NCBI RefSeq assembly: GCF_031453975.1
Contig: NZ_JAVDPW010000016.1
Span: 73,790 to 137,789, forward strand
Source: Inquilinus ginsengisoli_A
GTDB lineage: Bacteria > Pseudomonadota > Alphaproteobacteria > DSM-16000 > Inquilinaceae
Direction: 5' to 3'
DNA: 64,000 nt
Part shown: piece by piece, positions 35,212-43,428 of the stretch
Layout: the number at the start of each line of letters is the position of its first letter
Numbering within the stretch: the stretch's first letter is position 1
The notes under the pieces: model-generated
Seen by the model: the letters and a program-made list of their open reading frames with translations, nothing else
Database searches by the model: none
What the model was told of the DNA's origin: nothing
Program-made: the position numbers and the translations under genes

Positions 35212-36147
35212 TCACGCGGTGCCGCCGTCGCGCGGCTTGCGCCGGAACAGCTTGGTCAGCCCGAAGCCGAAGGCGCCGAGCGCGATGATGATGACTTTGG
35301 CGAATTTCAGCACGAAGGCGCCGGCGATGGCGATCAGCCCCAGCTTCTTCGCCGCCACGCCGGCCACCAGCGCCGCCAGCCCGTATTCGGCGACCCGGTC
35401 GGTGCTTTCGGTGAAATCCTCGTAGCGCTTGCCGGTGGTGTAGCTGACCGAATTGAGCAACTCGCGGGCATATTTCTTCTCGCCCTCGATCGCGGCCGTC
35501 GAGGTGACCATGTTCAGGCCGATATAGCCCTCGCGTCCCAGCGCATAGGTCTTGTAGTTGGCCGACCCCTCGTCGGCGGCGTTGTCGGTCTCGACCACCT
35601 TGGCCGACCACACCAAGCGATGGGTGGCGGCGTCGTATTGCGGCACCTCGATCCAGCCGGTCACCGCCAGGGGCGGGAAGCCGCGGGCGATGCGGTCCTG
35701 GTTGCCGGCCTGGGTGCCGTCCTTCAGGCTGCTCAGCAGCTCGTCGGCATTCCAGTCCTTGGCATCGTCCTCGCGGATGTAGCCTTCCTTGGTGAAGTCG
35801 ATCAGCGCGTACCAGTCCTCGCCCGCAGCGTCCGACCAGACCATGCCGATCAGGTCCGGATCCGCGTTGCCGCCCCAGGCGTGCCGGATCTGGTTGGCCT
35901 CCTGCTTGGGCACGAAGGTGTATCCGGCCGGCAGGGCCAGCGTGCCCTGGTCGATCAGCGGGATGTCCTTCGGGCCGTGCTGGGCGGCCTTGTCGGCGGC
36001 GACCCAGGCGGCTTCCTGCTCGGCCTTGATCGCGGCGGCCGGATCGGCCGGCGTCGTGTTCGATGTCGGCGTCTGCGCGGCGGCGGCGCCGGCCCAGGCC
36101 AGCACCACCACGGCCGCGGCCACGCGCGGCGAAACAGCGAACCCCAT
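35212..36147 (-). CDS. DUF2167 domain membrane-anchored protein
   Basis: 311 residues. A signal peptide (1-24, cleavage after AAAA) is followed by a DUF2167 domain in the periplasm (IDQGTLALPAGYTFVPKQEA, EGYIREDDAKDWNADELL, GWIEVPQYDAATHRLVWS), and two C-terminal membrane helices ending in a basic tail (FRRKPRDG). The family has no known function. The ATG at 36147 has GGGGGGA 6 nt upstream. It precedes the M50 protease gene in the same orientation, a pairing that makes it a possible substrate or partner, by inference. Confidence 0.83.
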   Translation of the reverse strand: MGFAVSPRVAAAVVVLAWAGAAAAQTPTSNTTPADPAAAIKAEQEAAWVAADKAAQHGPKDIPLIDQGTLALPAGYTFVPKQEANQIRHAWGGNADPDLIGMVWSDAAGEDWYALIDFTKEGYIREDDAKDWNADELLSSLKDGTQAGNQDRIARGFPPLAVTGWIEVPQYDAATHRLVWSAKVVETDNAADEGSANYKTYALGREGYIGLNMVTSTAAIEGEKKYARELLNSVSYTTGKRYEDFTESTDRVAEYGLAALVAGVAAKKLGLIAIAGAFVLKFAKVIIIALGAFGFGLTKLFRRKPRDGGTA

Positions 36148-36262
36148 GACTATCCCCCCAATAGCCAGTCCCCCGGGCGCAGGCGGTCTCGCCGCAGGCA
36201 CAGGGCAATTCCGCCATAAGCAGCAAAGATCATGGCAATTTGAAGCGAATTTCGGCGCGGCC

Positions 36263-36285
36263 GGCGCCGGTCAGGCTTCGGCGCC
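36263..36285 (-). terminator. Hairpin after arfB
   Basis: GGCGCCG (36263-36269) pairs with CGGCGCC (36279-36285), 21 bp beyond the arfB stop. The 158-bp gap it sits in, upstream of the DUF2167 gene, holds no gene. It could separate the two transcripts. Confidence 0.35.
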
Positions 36286-36305
36286 GCGCATGGCGGGACG
36301 GTGCT

Positions 36306-36722
36306 TCAGTCTTCGCCCGGGCTGCCGCGCAGGCGCTTCACCGTCCCGCGCTTGCCCTTGGTCTCCAGCCGCCGGATCTTGCTGCCCAGCGTCGCCCGGG
36401 TCGGCCGCCGCTTCTTCGGCGCCACCGCCGCGCGTTGGAACAAATCGACCAGCCGGGCCACCGCCTCGGCCCGGTTGCGCTCCTGGCTGCGGTACTCCCG
36501 CGCGGTCAGCACCAGCACGCCGTCCTTGGTCAGGCGCTGCCCGGCCAGGGTGACCAGCCGCGCGCGCATGTCCTCGGGCATGTCGGCGCGGTCGATCGGG
36601 TAGCGCAGCTGCACCGCGGTCGCGACCTTGTTGACGTTCTGGCCGCCCGGGCCCGAGGCGAGGATGAAGCTCTCCTCGATGTCGCGCTCGTCGATCTGGG
36701 TGCGGGCGGTGATGCGGATCAT
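36306..36722 (-). CDS. arfB: Alternative ribosome-rescue peptidyl-tRNA hydrolase ArfB
   Basis: 138 residues; enters the A site of ribosomes stalled on truncated mRNA and hydrolyses the peptidyl-tRNA. The GGQ motif is at 26-28 in LASGPGGQNVNKVATAVQLR. The C-terminal tail is strongly basic (KKRRPTRATLGSKIRRLETKGKRG), as needed to occupy the empty mRNA channel, which distinguishes ArfB from release factors RF1/RF2. The ATG at 36722 matches the family N-terminus; an in-frame ATG at 36761 has no support. Confidence 0.93.
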   Translation of the reverse strand: MIRITARTQIDERDIEESFILASGPGGQNVNKVATAVQLRYPIDRADMPEDMRARLVTLAGQRLTKDGVLVLTAREYRSQERNRAEAVARLVDLFQRAAVAPKKRRPTRATLGSKIRRLETKGKRGTVKRLRGSPGED

Positions 36723-36817
36723 GGTGGTCGGACCCTCGCACGGACGGGGCGCGCTTGTCATGCCCGCGCCGCTGTGCGATCCCGGGTCCGGGCCGGATCG
36801 GCCCCAAGGGGGCGACG

Positions 36818-37726
36818 ATGACCATCAGGTTGCGGCACATCGAGGCGTTGCAGGCGGTGCAGAAGGCGGGGTCGATCACCGGCGCGGCCGAGCTGCTGAA
36901 CGTGTCCCAGCCCGCGGTCAGCAAGCTGCTGCGCCACGCCGAGGACCAGCTGGGCCTGCGCCTGTTCGAACGGGTGAAGGGCAAGCTGGTGCCGACCCGC
37001 GAGGCGAAGCTGCTGGAGGTCGAGATCGACCGCACCTTCGCCGGGCTGGAGCGGATCTCCAGCATCGCCGCCAACCTGCGGCGCGGGCGCGAGGGCCATG
37101 TCAGCGTCGCCTGCCTGCCCAGCCTGGGCTTCGGCTTCATGACCGACCAGGTGGCGCAGTTCCACCGCCTGCATCCCGGCGTCAGCTTCGACCTGCGCAC
37201 CCACCACACCCGTGAGATCCTGGAGCTGGTGGCGACCAACAGCCTCGACCTCGCCATCGCGCATGAGCCGGTGCTGCCGCCCGGCATGCGCAAGGTGCCG
37301 ATCGGCACGTCGCGGCTGGTGCATCTGTCGACCGTGCCGCTGGCGCCGGGCGAGGCGGCCGAGATCACCCTCGACCGCATCGATGTCGACACGCTGATCG
37401 GCGTCGACCCCGACACCTCGATCGGCATGACCCTGTCCGAGGCCTTCGCCGCCGCCGGCATCCGCTACGCCCCGCGCAACCTGATCCAGACCTACTACCT
37501 GGCGCTGCCGCTGGTGCGCTACGGCACCGGCTCGGCCATCGTCGACGAGCACACCGCCCAGGCCTGGGCGGTGCCCGACGTCGCGGTCCGCGCCATCGTG
37601 CCGGAGATCACGCTGCCGATCACGGCGCTGCACCACGAGAACTACCCGCTGTCGCATTCGGCGCATCTGTTCCTCGACCACCTCACCGGGCAGCCGACCC
37701 GCCGCACCCGCTCCGCTCGTCGCTGA
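36818..37726 (+). CDS. LysR-family transcriptional regulator
   Basis: 302 residues. The HTH at about 3-60 includes LRHIEALQAVQKAGSITGAAE and LNVSQPAVSKLLRHAEDQLG, followed by a substrate-binding domain with HVSVACLPSLGFGFMTDQVAQF. It resembles regulators of amino-acid or opine catabolism (OccR/NocR side). AAGGGGG lies 4 nt before the ATG at 36818. The stop is within a 42-bp perfect palindrome. The downstream glutamine amidotransferase may be its target, but the orientation is not the usual divergent one. Confidence 0.87.
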   Translation: MTIRLRHIEALQAVQKAGSITGAAELLNVSQPAVSKLLRHAEDQLGLRLFERVKGKLVPTREAKLLEVEIDRTFAGLERISSIAANLRRGREGHVSVACLPSLGFGFMTDQVAQFHRLHPGVSFDLRTHHTREILELVATNSLDLAIAHEPVLPPGMRKVPIGTSRLVHLSTVPLAPGEAAEITLDRIDVDTLIGVDPDTSIGMTLSEAFAAAGIRYAPRNLIQTYYLALPLVRYGTGSAIVDEHTAQAWAVPDVAVRAIVPEITLPITALHHENYPLSHSAHLFLDHLTGQPTRRTRSARR

Positions 37727-37763
37727 AGGCAAAGGCTGCGCCGGCGCAGCCTTTGCCTTCAGC
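37722..37763. terminator. 42-bp perfect palindrome at the end of the LysR gene
   Basis: The 21-base arm from 37722 (beginning GCTGAAGGCAAAGG and ending CTGCGCC) is followed immediately by its exact complement. It contains the LysR stop codon (TGA at 37724) and is followed by GGGG rather than a T-tract. As RNA it would form a very stable stem and could terminate or protect the transcript. Confidence 0.55.
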
Positions 37764-37865
37764 GGGGAGATAACATCTGGTGCGGACCGCATAACCGGCG
37801 GGAATTTGACAGCGGCTGGAGCGAGGGGCATCACCGAGGGACCCGCCAGACCCCGCAGGATTGCC

Positions 37866-38600
37866 ATGCCCAGCGCCAAGCCCGTCATCGGAGTCACCCT
37901 GGATGCCGAGCAGCCGGGCGGCTATTCCTCCGCGCCCTGGTACGCGCTGCGGCAGAACTATTGCGGGTCGCTGGCCGAGTTCGGCGCCGCGCCGCTGGCC
38001 CTGCCGCATCTGGTCGACGCGGTCGACCGCTATCTCGACCTGTGCCACGGCGTGGTCGTCACCGGCGGCGGCTTCGATGTCGACCCCGCGCTCTGGGGCG
38101 CCAGCTCGGTGCATGAGACGGTGAAGACCAAGCCGGTGCGCACCCAGTTCGAATGGGCGTTGGTGCAGGGCGCCATCGCGCGCGACCTGCCGGTGCTGGG
38201 CATCTGCGGCGGCGAACAGCTGCTGGCCGTGGTGCTGGGCGGCACCCTGGTGCAGCACATCCCGGCGGAGATCGAGAACGCGCTGGACCACAGCCCGGAG
38301 CGCAAGGTGCACGACCCCGTGGGGTCGGTGGCGGCGCATGAGGTCGCGGTGGCGCCCGGCAGCCTGCTGGCCCGCATCACCGGGGTGGCAAGCTTCGGCG
38401 TCAACAGCTCGCACCACCAGGCGGTGAAGTCGGCCGGGCCGACTCTGATCGTCTCCGCCACCGCGCCGGACGGGGTGGTCGAGGCGATCGAACACCCCGG
38501 CCAACGCTTCTGCCTCGGTGTGCAATGGCACCCGGAATATCTGCGCGGTGAGGCCGACCGCGCCATCCTTGCCGCCTTCGTCGCCGCTTGCGCCGCCTGA
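37866..38600 (+). CDS. Class I glutamine amidotransferase-like hydrolase (PuuD family)
   Basis: 244 residues. The peptidase C26 triad is visible: nucleophile Cys114 in LGICGGEQLL, His222 and Glu224 in GVQWHPEYL. GGGFDVDPALWG near residue 68 is the usual sequence of gamma-glutamyl-gamma-aminobutyrate hydrolases. It should hydrolyse a gamma-glutamyl amide in the cytoplasm. No other Puu-pathway genes are near. It is followed after 7 bp by a beta-lactamase-like gene, so the substrate could instead be a gamma-glutamyl peptide linked to cell-wall turnover (inference). Confidence 0.85.
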   Translation: MPSAKPVIGVTLDAEQPGGYSSAPWYALRQNYCGSLAEFGAAPLALPHLVDAVDRYLDLCHGVVVTGGGFDVDPALWGASSVHETVKTKPVRTQFEWALVQGAIARDLPVLGICGGEQLLAVVLGGTLVQHIPAEIENALDHSPERKVHDPVGSVAAHEVAVAPGSLLARITGVASFGVNSSHHQAVKSAGPTLIVSATAPDGVVEAIEHPGQRFCLGVQWHPEYLRGEADRAILAAFVAACAA

Positions 38601-38607
38601 GGATCCG

Positions 38608-39513
38608 ATGACCGATTGTGAAAGCGCCGCCGCGGCGGCCGGGCCGCAGCTGGTCCGGGACCTGCTCGACCAGTTCGAGGGCGAGGTCGGGCCGCAGGAT
38701 TTCGGCCTGACCTTCCGGCTCTATCCCGGCCGGCTGCGCGACGGCGCCGCCGGCGGCTATTCCGACGGTCCGGTGTTCGGCTATCGCGACGAGGTCGCGG
38801 TCTACCCCGCCAGCACCAGCAAGAGCTTCTATCTCGTCGCCTTCCAGCACTGGGTCGAAACCGGGCGGCTGCAGCCGGATGCCGAGGATCTGCGGGCCCT
38901 GTCCGCCATGATCCGCCAGTCCAGCAACGACGCCACCACCTATCTGTTCGGCCGGATGACCGGCACCACCCCGGGAGGCCCGCTGCCGGAGGCCGAGATG
39001 GCGGCGTGGTGGGACCGGCGGCAGGAGATCCAGCGCTTCTTCGAGGGCTGGGCCTGGCCGGACTTCGCGCGGCTGCGGCTGTGGCACAGCACCTACGAGG
39101 ATTCGCCCTATGGCCGCGAGAAGGCCGCCCGCGCCCATGGCGGCAACCTGATCGCACCGCGCGCGGCGGCGGCGCTGCTGCACGGCATCGCTGCCGGGCA
39201 GCTGGTCTCGCCGGAAGCCTGTGGCCGGATGATGGACCTGCTGGACCGCGAGCCCGAGCGCGACCCGGCGGTGCTGGGGCCGGATTATCGCGACCAGGTC
39301 CGCGGCTTCCTCGGCGGCGGCCTGCCGCGCGACATCCGGCTGTGGTCGAAGGCCGGCTGGACCAGCGAGACCCGGCACGACATGGCCTATCTGGAGACCC
39401 CGTCCGGCCGCAGCGCCGTTGCCGCGATCTACACCGTCGGCCCCCATATGGCGCAGAACGACCGCTTCCTGCCGGCCTTCGGGGCGAAGCTGCTGGAGTT
39501 GCTCGGCCGATGA
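38608..39513 (+). CDS. Class A beta-lactamase-like serine hydrolase
   Basis: 301 residues. The SxxK motif is Ser69-Thr-Ser-Lys72, an SDN-like SSN is at 105-107, and SKAG near residue 252 replaces KTG, all in the order of class A beta-lactamases and low-molecular-weight PBPs. No signal peptide is visible, so it is either cytoplasmic or exported by another route; this argues against a standard beta-lactamase. Its TGA overlaps the ATG of the next gene (ATGA), so it is translationally coupled to a peptidoglycan-binding-domain protein. Confidence 0.8.
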   Translation: MTDCESAAAAAGPQLVRDLLDQFEGEVGPQDFGLTFRLYPGRLRDGAAGGYSDGPVFGYRDEVAVYPASTSKSFYLVAFQHWVETGRLQPDAEDLRALSAMIRQSSNDATTYLFGRMTGTTPGGPLPEAEMAAWWDRRQEIQRFFEGWAWPDFARLRLWHSTYEDSPYGREKAARAHGGNLIAPRAAAALLHGIAAGQLVSPEACGRMMDLLDREPERDPAVLGPDYRDQVRGFLGGGLPRDIRLWSKAGWTSETRHDMAYLETPSGRSAVAAIYTVGPHMAQNDRFLPAFGAKLLELLGR

Positions 39514-40529
39514 CCCGAATGCCGCCTGCCTGGCACGATGACGACCGCTCGCCCAACTACGCCCATCTCCGGGCGCCCTTCGCCGAGACGCCCTTCGTAT
39601 TCGACGCCGGGGCGCTTGAGACGCTGTGCCGACTGACCGGCTTCCGGCCGCGCGGGGTAAAAATCCTGTTCGGGCTGCGCGGCTGCGCTCTGGTCGATCC
39701 GGCCGAGGTGGGTGCCTGGCGCAATGCGGTGCGGCTGCGTGAGGCACGGCCGGACCATCGTGTGCCGCGCTGCGTGCTCGGCGTCTGGGACCGTCCGGTC
39801 GGACGGGTGATCGCCTGGCCCGGCTCGACCGTGCCGAATGCCGACCATATGCGCCGTCAGGCCGCGGCGCCGGACCGGCGGGTGGCCAACATGCTGGCGC
39901 CGGGGATGCATCCCTATGTCGTCGGCCCGCACGCGCCGGACGGGCGCCCGGTGGAGGAGGGGGCGTTCCAGCTCGACCGCACCGTCGAGGTGCCGGTGTG
40001 GCGCTCGCTCGACGCCGCCGGCTACGACCTGGCCTGCCGCTTCGACATCTGCGCGCCGGAGGACAACATCCACGCCGCCGGCTGGCCGGGCGACGGACTC
40101 GAGTTCTCCTCGGCCGGCTGCCAGACCCTGCCCGGCCGGCACCAGCCGCCGGCCGACCCGACCGGCGACTACGCCGCCTTCCGCCGGGCCGCCGGGCTGA
40201 GTCCCACACCTGACCTCGCCGAGACCGGCCTCGCTTTCGACTATCTGTTGGTGACCGGCCGGCACCTGCAGCTGGTGGCGGAGCATTGGGCGGTGCCCGG
40301 CCTGGCCCGGCTGCTGCCGGGATCGAGCGGTCCTGAGGTGCGGCTGCTGCAGGACGCCCTGGTCAGCCAGGGACGGATCGCGGATTGGGGCTTCACCGCC
40401 GGCGTGTTCAACGGCTTCACCGCCAAGGCGGTCTACGACTGGCAGGCCTCCCGCGGCCGGACCGCGGACGGCGTGCTGCGGCCGGAGGAGGCGGAGCTGC
40501 TCGGGTTTGTGCTCAAGTGGCCTGGGTAG
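39510..40529 (+). CDS. Protein with SxGC-type domain and C-terminal peptidoglycan-binding domain
   Basis: 339 residues. The C-terminal ~60 residues (EVRLLQDALVSQGRI to RTADGVLRPEEAELL) form a PG_binding_1 domain. The N-terminal part is unfamiliar but contains DNIHAAGWP followed by SSAGCQTLPG. An Asn-Ile-His plus Ser-x-Gly-Cys-Gln pattern recalls L,D-transpeptidase-like or phage wall-enzyme domains, with Cys as a possible nucleophile. No signal peptide. Start coupled (ATGA) to the beta-lactamase-like gene; the 3' end overlaps the convergent S9 peptidase by 17 bp. A wall-active enzyme is likely, the reaction unknown. Confidence 0.65.
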   Translation: MTRMPPAWHDDDRSPNYAHLRAPFAETPFVFDAGALETLCRLTGFRPRGVKILFGLRGCALVDPAEVGAWRNAVRLREARPDHRVPRCVLGVWDRPVGRVIAWPGSTVPNADHMRRQAAAPDRRVANMLAPGMHPYVVGPHAPDGRPVEEGAFQLDRTVEVPVWRSLDAAGYDLACRFDICAPEDNIHAAGWPGDGLEFSSAGCQTLPGRHQPPADPTGDYAAFRRAAGLSPTPDLAETGLAFDYLLVTGRHLQLVAEHWAVPGLARLLPGSSGPEVRLLQDALVSQGRIADWGFTAGVFNGFTAKAVYDWQASRGRTADGVLRPEEAELLGFVLKWPG

Positions 40530-42372
40530 GTTCGAACGCCTCGTCGAAGAACGCGATCAGCCGCTCGTACAGCAGGCGGCAGTTCTCCGGCTTGACGATG
40601 CCGTGGCCCTCATCCGGGAACAGCAGGGTCTCATAGGGAACGCCGCGCGCATCCAGCACCGCGCGCACGATCTCGACCTGCTCCGGCGTCACGTTCGGGT
40701 CGGTCAGGCCCTGCACGATCATCAGCCGCCCCTCGATCCGGTCGACGAAATGGATCGGCGAGCGTTCGCGGTACTTCTCCGGCAACTGGTCGGGCGTGCC
40801 GCCCATCATCGCCTCGGAATAGGACCGCAAGTCGGGCCGGGTGGTCCAGTAATCGGTGACCAGGTCGGTCATGCCGCAGATCGGCGCCGCGGCCGCGATC
40901 ACCTCGCGCGGGAAATGGGTGATCGCCCACCACGAGGCATAGCCGCCATAGGACAGGCCGGTGATGCCGACCTTTCCCGGTACTGCCAGCCCGGCATTCA
41001 TCAGCGCCAGGATGCCGGTGCGGATGTCCTCCTGCTCGCGCCCGCCCCAGCCGTCGGCCTTGATCGCCTCCTGGTAGACGGCGCCCAGGCCGGTGCTGCC
41101 GCGGTAGTTCGGCTGCAGCACGTGGAAGCCGGCCCGGGCCAGCACCTGCGGCACCGGGTCGAAGCGGCCGTCGTAATGCATGGTCGGCCCGCCGTGGACA
41201 TGGATCACCGTGCCCCGGCTGTCACCCCGGGCGCGGTACAGCCAGCCCTGGATGCGCAGCCCGTCGACCGAATGCCACCAGAACGGCTCGGCCGGGCTCA
41301 GCTCCGCCGGGTCGGGCACCGACCCTTCCGGCAACGGCGCCAGCTCCTGCACGGCTTGCAGGTCTGGCGCGTCGGCCGAGAGGGTCACGATGCCGGTCGG
41401 CGCCGTGGCCCGGCCGCGCTCCACCACCCAGCGGCCATCGGCCAGCGGTGCCACCGGCCGCAGGATGTCGCCGCCGCGGAACACCGGGACATAGGCGCCG
41501 GTCGACACCGTCAGGAAGGCCGCCTCGTCCCGCGCCGCGCTGGCCTCGATCACCACCAGCAGGTCCTGGCCGCCATCGGGCTGGCGCGGCCAGCGCAGAT
41601 GCTCGACCGGGATCTCCGGATCGTCGACCAGCCAGCGCAGGCCGCCGGCCGCTGGGTCGATCAGCCCCAGCCGCTTGTGCGTCGGCGTCTCGGCGACGAA
41701 GGCGATGCGCGACCCGTCCGGCGACCACACTCCCTCGGCCTTGGCCGGGCCGCCGGGGTTGTGGATCTCACGGTCCTCGCCGGTCTCCAAATCGTACACC
41801 CACAGCGCCCGGCCGCTGGGGTCGTGGTCGTTGCGTAGATACAGGATGCGGCGCCCGGTCGGGTCCAGCTTCGGCGTGATCTTGCAGGACCGGCGGGGTG
41901 AGGCCAGCACGCGCTGCGCCCCGCTGGCGAGGTCGTGCTCGTAGAGATGCAGGATGTCGCCGCCCATCCCGGTGGCCTGGTCACGGCTGGCGGCATAGAC
42001 CAGCCGCCGGCCATCCGGATGCGCTTGCGCATTGTAGATGTAGTAGCCGATGCGATCCGGCAGCAAGGTCTCCGCCGCCCCGTCCAGCCAGGCGCGCTGC
42101 AGCCCGACCTGCTCCTCGCCGTCGCGGCGGCGGGCGACGATCAGCGACTGGCTGTCGGGCGCCCAGCTGAAGCTCTCGCAATCCCAGCCGGAGAAGGGCT
42201 CGGCCATCAGGCGCAGCGGCGCGTCGCCGGCGGTCGGGGCGATCCAGGGGCCGTTGCCCTCCGCTTTGCCGTTCCACACCCAGGCCACCCAGCGCCCGTC
42301 CGGCGAGACGGTCGGGAACAGCAGCCGCGGTGCTGCGATCAGGCGGTCGAGGAAGCCGGCATCGATGGTCAT
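40513..42372 (-). CDS. S9-family (prolyl oligopeptidase-like) serine peptidase
   Basis: 619 residues: an N-terminal beta-propeller (about 1-370, with WVAWVWNGKAEG-like blade repeats) and a C-terminal alpha/beta hydrolase. The nucleophile Ser474 is in GLSYGGYASWW, the acid in GLTDPNVTPEQ and the His in DEGHGI. VHGGPTMHYDGRFDP marks the oxyanion region. No signal peptide, so it should degrade short peptides in the cytoplasm. It is 60 bp downstream of the peptide-importer ATPases, the natural last step for imported oligopeptides. Confidence 0.9.
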   Translation of the reverse strand: MTIDAGFLDRLIAAPRLLFPTVSPDGRWVAWVWNGKAEGNGPWIAPTAGDAPLRLMAEPFSGWDCESFSWAPDSQSLIVARRRDGEEQVGLQRAWLDGAAETLLPDRIGYYIYNAQAHPDGRRLVYAASRDQATGMGGDILHLYEHDLASGAQRVLASPRRSCKITPKLDPTGRRILYLRNDHDPSGRALWVYDLETGEDREIHNPGGPAKAEGVWSPDGSRIAFVAETPTHKRLGLIDPAAGGLRWLVDDPEIPVEHLRWPRQPDGGQDLLVVIEASAARDEAAFLTVSTGAYVPVFRGGDILRPVAPLADGRWVVERGRATAPTGIVTLSADAPDLQAVQELAPLPEGSVPDPAELSPAEPFWWHSVDGLRIQGWLYRARGDSRGTVIHVHGGPTMHYDGRFDPVPQVLARAGFHVLQPNYRGSTGLGAVYQEAIKADGWGGREQEDIRTGILALMNAGLAVPGKVGITGLSYGGYASWWAITHFPREVIAAAAPICGMTDLVTDYWTTRPDLRSYSEAMMGGTPDQLPEKYRERSPIHFVDRIEGRLMIVQGLTDPNVTPEQVEIVRAVLDARGVPYETLLFPDEGHGIVKPENCRLLYERLIAFFDEAFEPTQAT

Positions 42373-42432
42373 GGCGAAATCCTAACGCAGCGGCAACGCG
42401 TCGCGATACGGCCTGCGTGACAGGCTCCGGCT

Positions 42433-43428
42433 TCAGACGAGCGCGCCGGCCAAATCCTCGATCCGGTGGCAGGCGGCGCGGTGGCCGGGGTCGAAATCGC
42501 GCAGGGCCGGCGCCGCCCGGGCGCACAGCTCGACCGCATGCGGGCAGCGGGTGCGGAAGGCGCAGCCGGAGGGTGGGTTGATCGGCGACGGGGTGTCGCC
42601 CTGCAGCACCATGCGGCGGCGCTGATGCGCCCGGGCCGGGTCGGGGATCGGCACCGCCGACAGCAGCGCCTGGGCATAGGGGTGCAGCGGTCGGGCGAAG
42701 AAGGCGTCGCGGCCGGCGATCTCGGCCTCGCGCCCGAGATACAGCACCATCACCCGGTCGCTGATGTGCCTGACCACGCTCATGTTGTGCGAGATGAAGA
42801 TCAGGGCCATGCCCAGTTCCCGCCGCAGCCGCATCAGCAGGTTGATGATCTGCGCCTGGATCGAGACATCCAGCGCCGACACCGGCTCGTCGCAGACGAT
42901 CAGCTTGGGCCGCAGGATGATGGCGCGGGCGATGCCGATGCGCTGGCATTGGCCGCCGGAGAACTCATGGGGGTAGCGATGCGCCAGCGACGGCGACAGG
43001 CCGACTTGGCGCATGGTCTCGTTGACCCGGGCGTTGATCTCGGCCCGTTTCATCTCGGGGTGGAAGGTGCGCAGCGGCCGGCCGATGATCTGAGCCACGG
43101 TCATGCGCGGGTCGAGCGAGGCCAGCGGATCCTGGAAGATGATCTGCATGTCGCGCCGCCGCGGCCGCAGGTCGTTCTCCGGCAGGCCGGTGACGTCGGC
43201 GCCGCTCCAGGCGATGGTGCCGGCGGTCGGTGGGATCAGCCGCAGCACGGCGCGGCCCAGGGTGGACTTGCCGCAGCCGGATTCACCGACGATCGCCAGC
43301 ACCTCACCGGGGGCGAGGTCGAAGGAGACGTCGTCCACCGCCTTGACCGCCTGGGGCGGCCCGCCGAACAGGCCGCCCGACAGCGGGAAATGGACCTTCA
43401 GGTTGCGCACCGACAGGACCGGAGTCAC
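42433..43428 (-). CDS. Oligopeptide ABC importer ATPase (OppF-like), operon 1
   Basis: 331 residues. Walker A GESGCGKST at about 48-56, FQDPLASLDPRMT (Q-loop), signature FSGGQCQRIGIARA, Walker B LIVCDEPVSALD, and the C-terminal oligo_HPY region with CAFRTRCPHAVELC, whose cysteines are typical of Fe-S-bearing Opp/Dpp ATPases. Pairs with the OppD-like protein upstream (4-bp overlap) to power import. Confidence 0.93.
   Translation of the reverse strand: MTPVLSVRNLKVHFPLSGGLFGGPPQAVKAVDDVSFDLAPGEVLAIVGESGCGKSTLGRAVLRLIPPTAGTIAWSGADVTGLPENDLRPRRRDMQIIFQDPLASLDPRMTVAQIIGRPLRTFHPEMKRAEINARVNETMRQVGLSPSLAHRYPHEFSGGQCQRIGIARAIILRPKLIVCDEPVSALDVSIQAQIINLLMRLRRELGMALIFISHNMSVVRHISDRVMVLYLGREAEIAGRDAFFARPLHPYAQALLSAVPIPDPARAHQRRRMVLQGDTPSPINPPSGCAFRTRCPHAVELCARAAPALRDFDPGHRAACHRIEDLAGALV

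Noticed and set aside
42373..42432. Possible terminator between the OppF-like and S9 peptidase genes
   Set aside because: Only short imperfect dyads are present in the 60-bp gap; read-through into the peptidase gene remains the simpler assumption.
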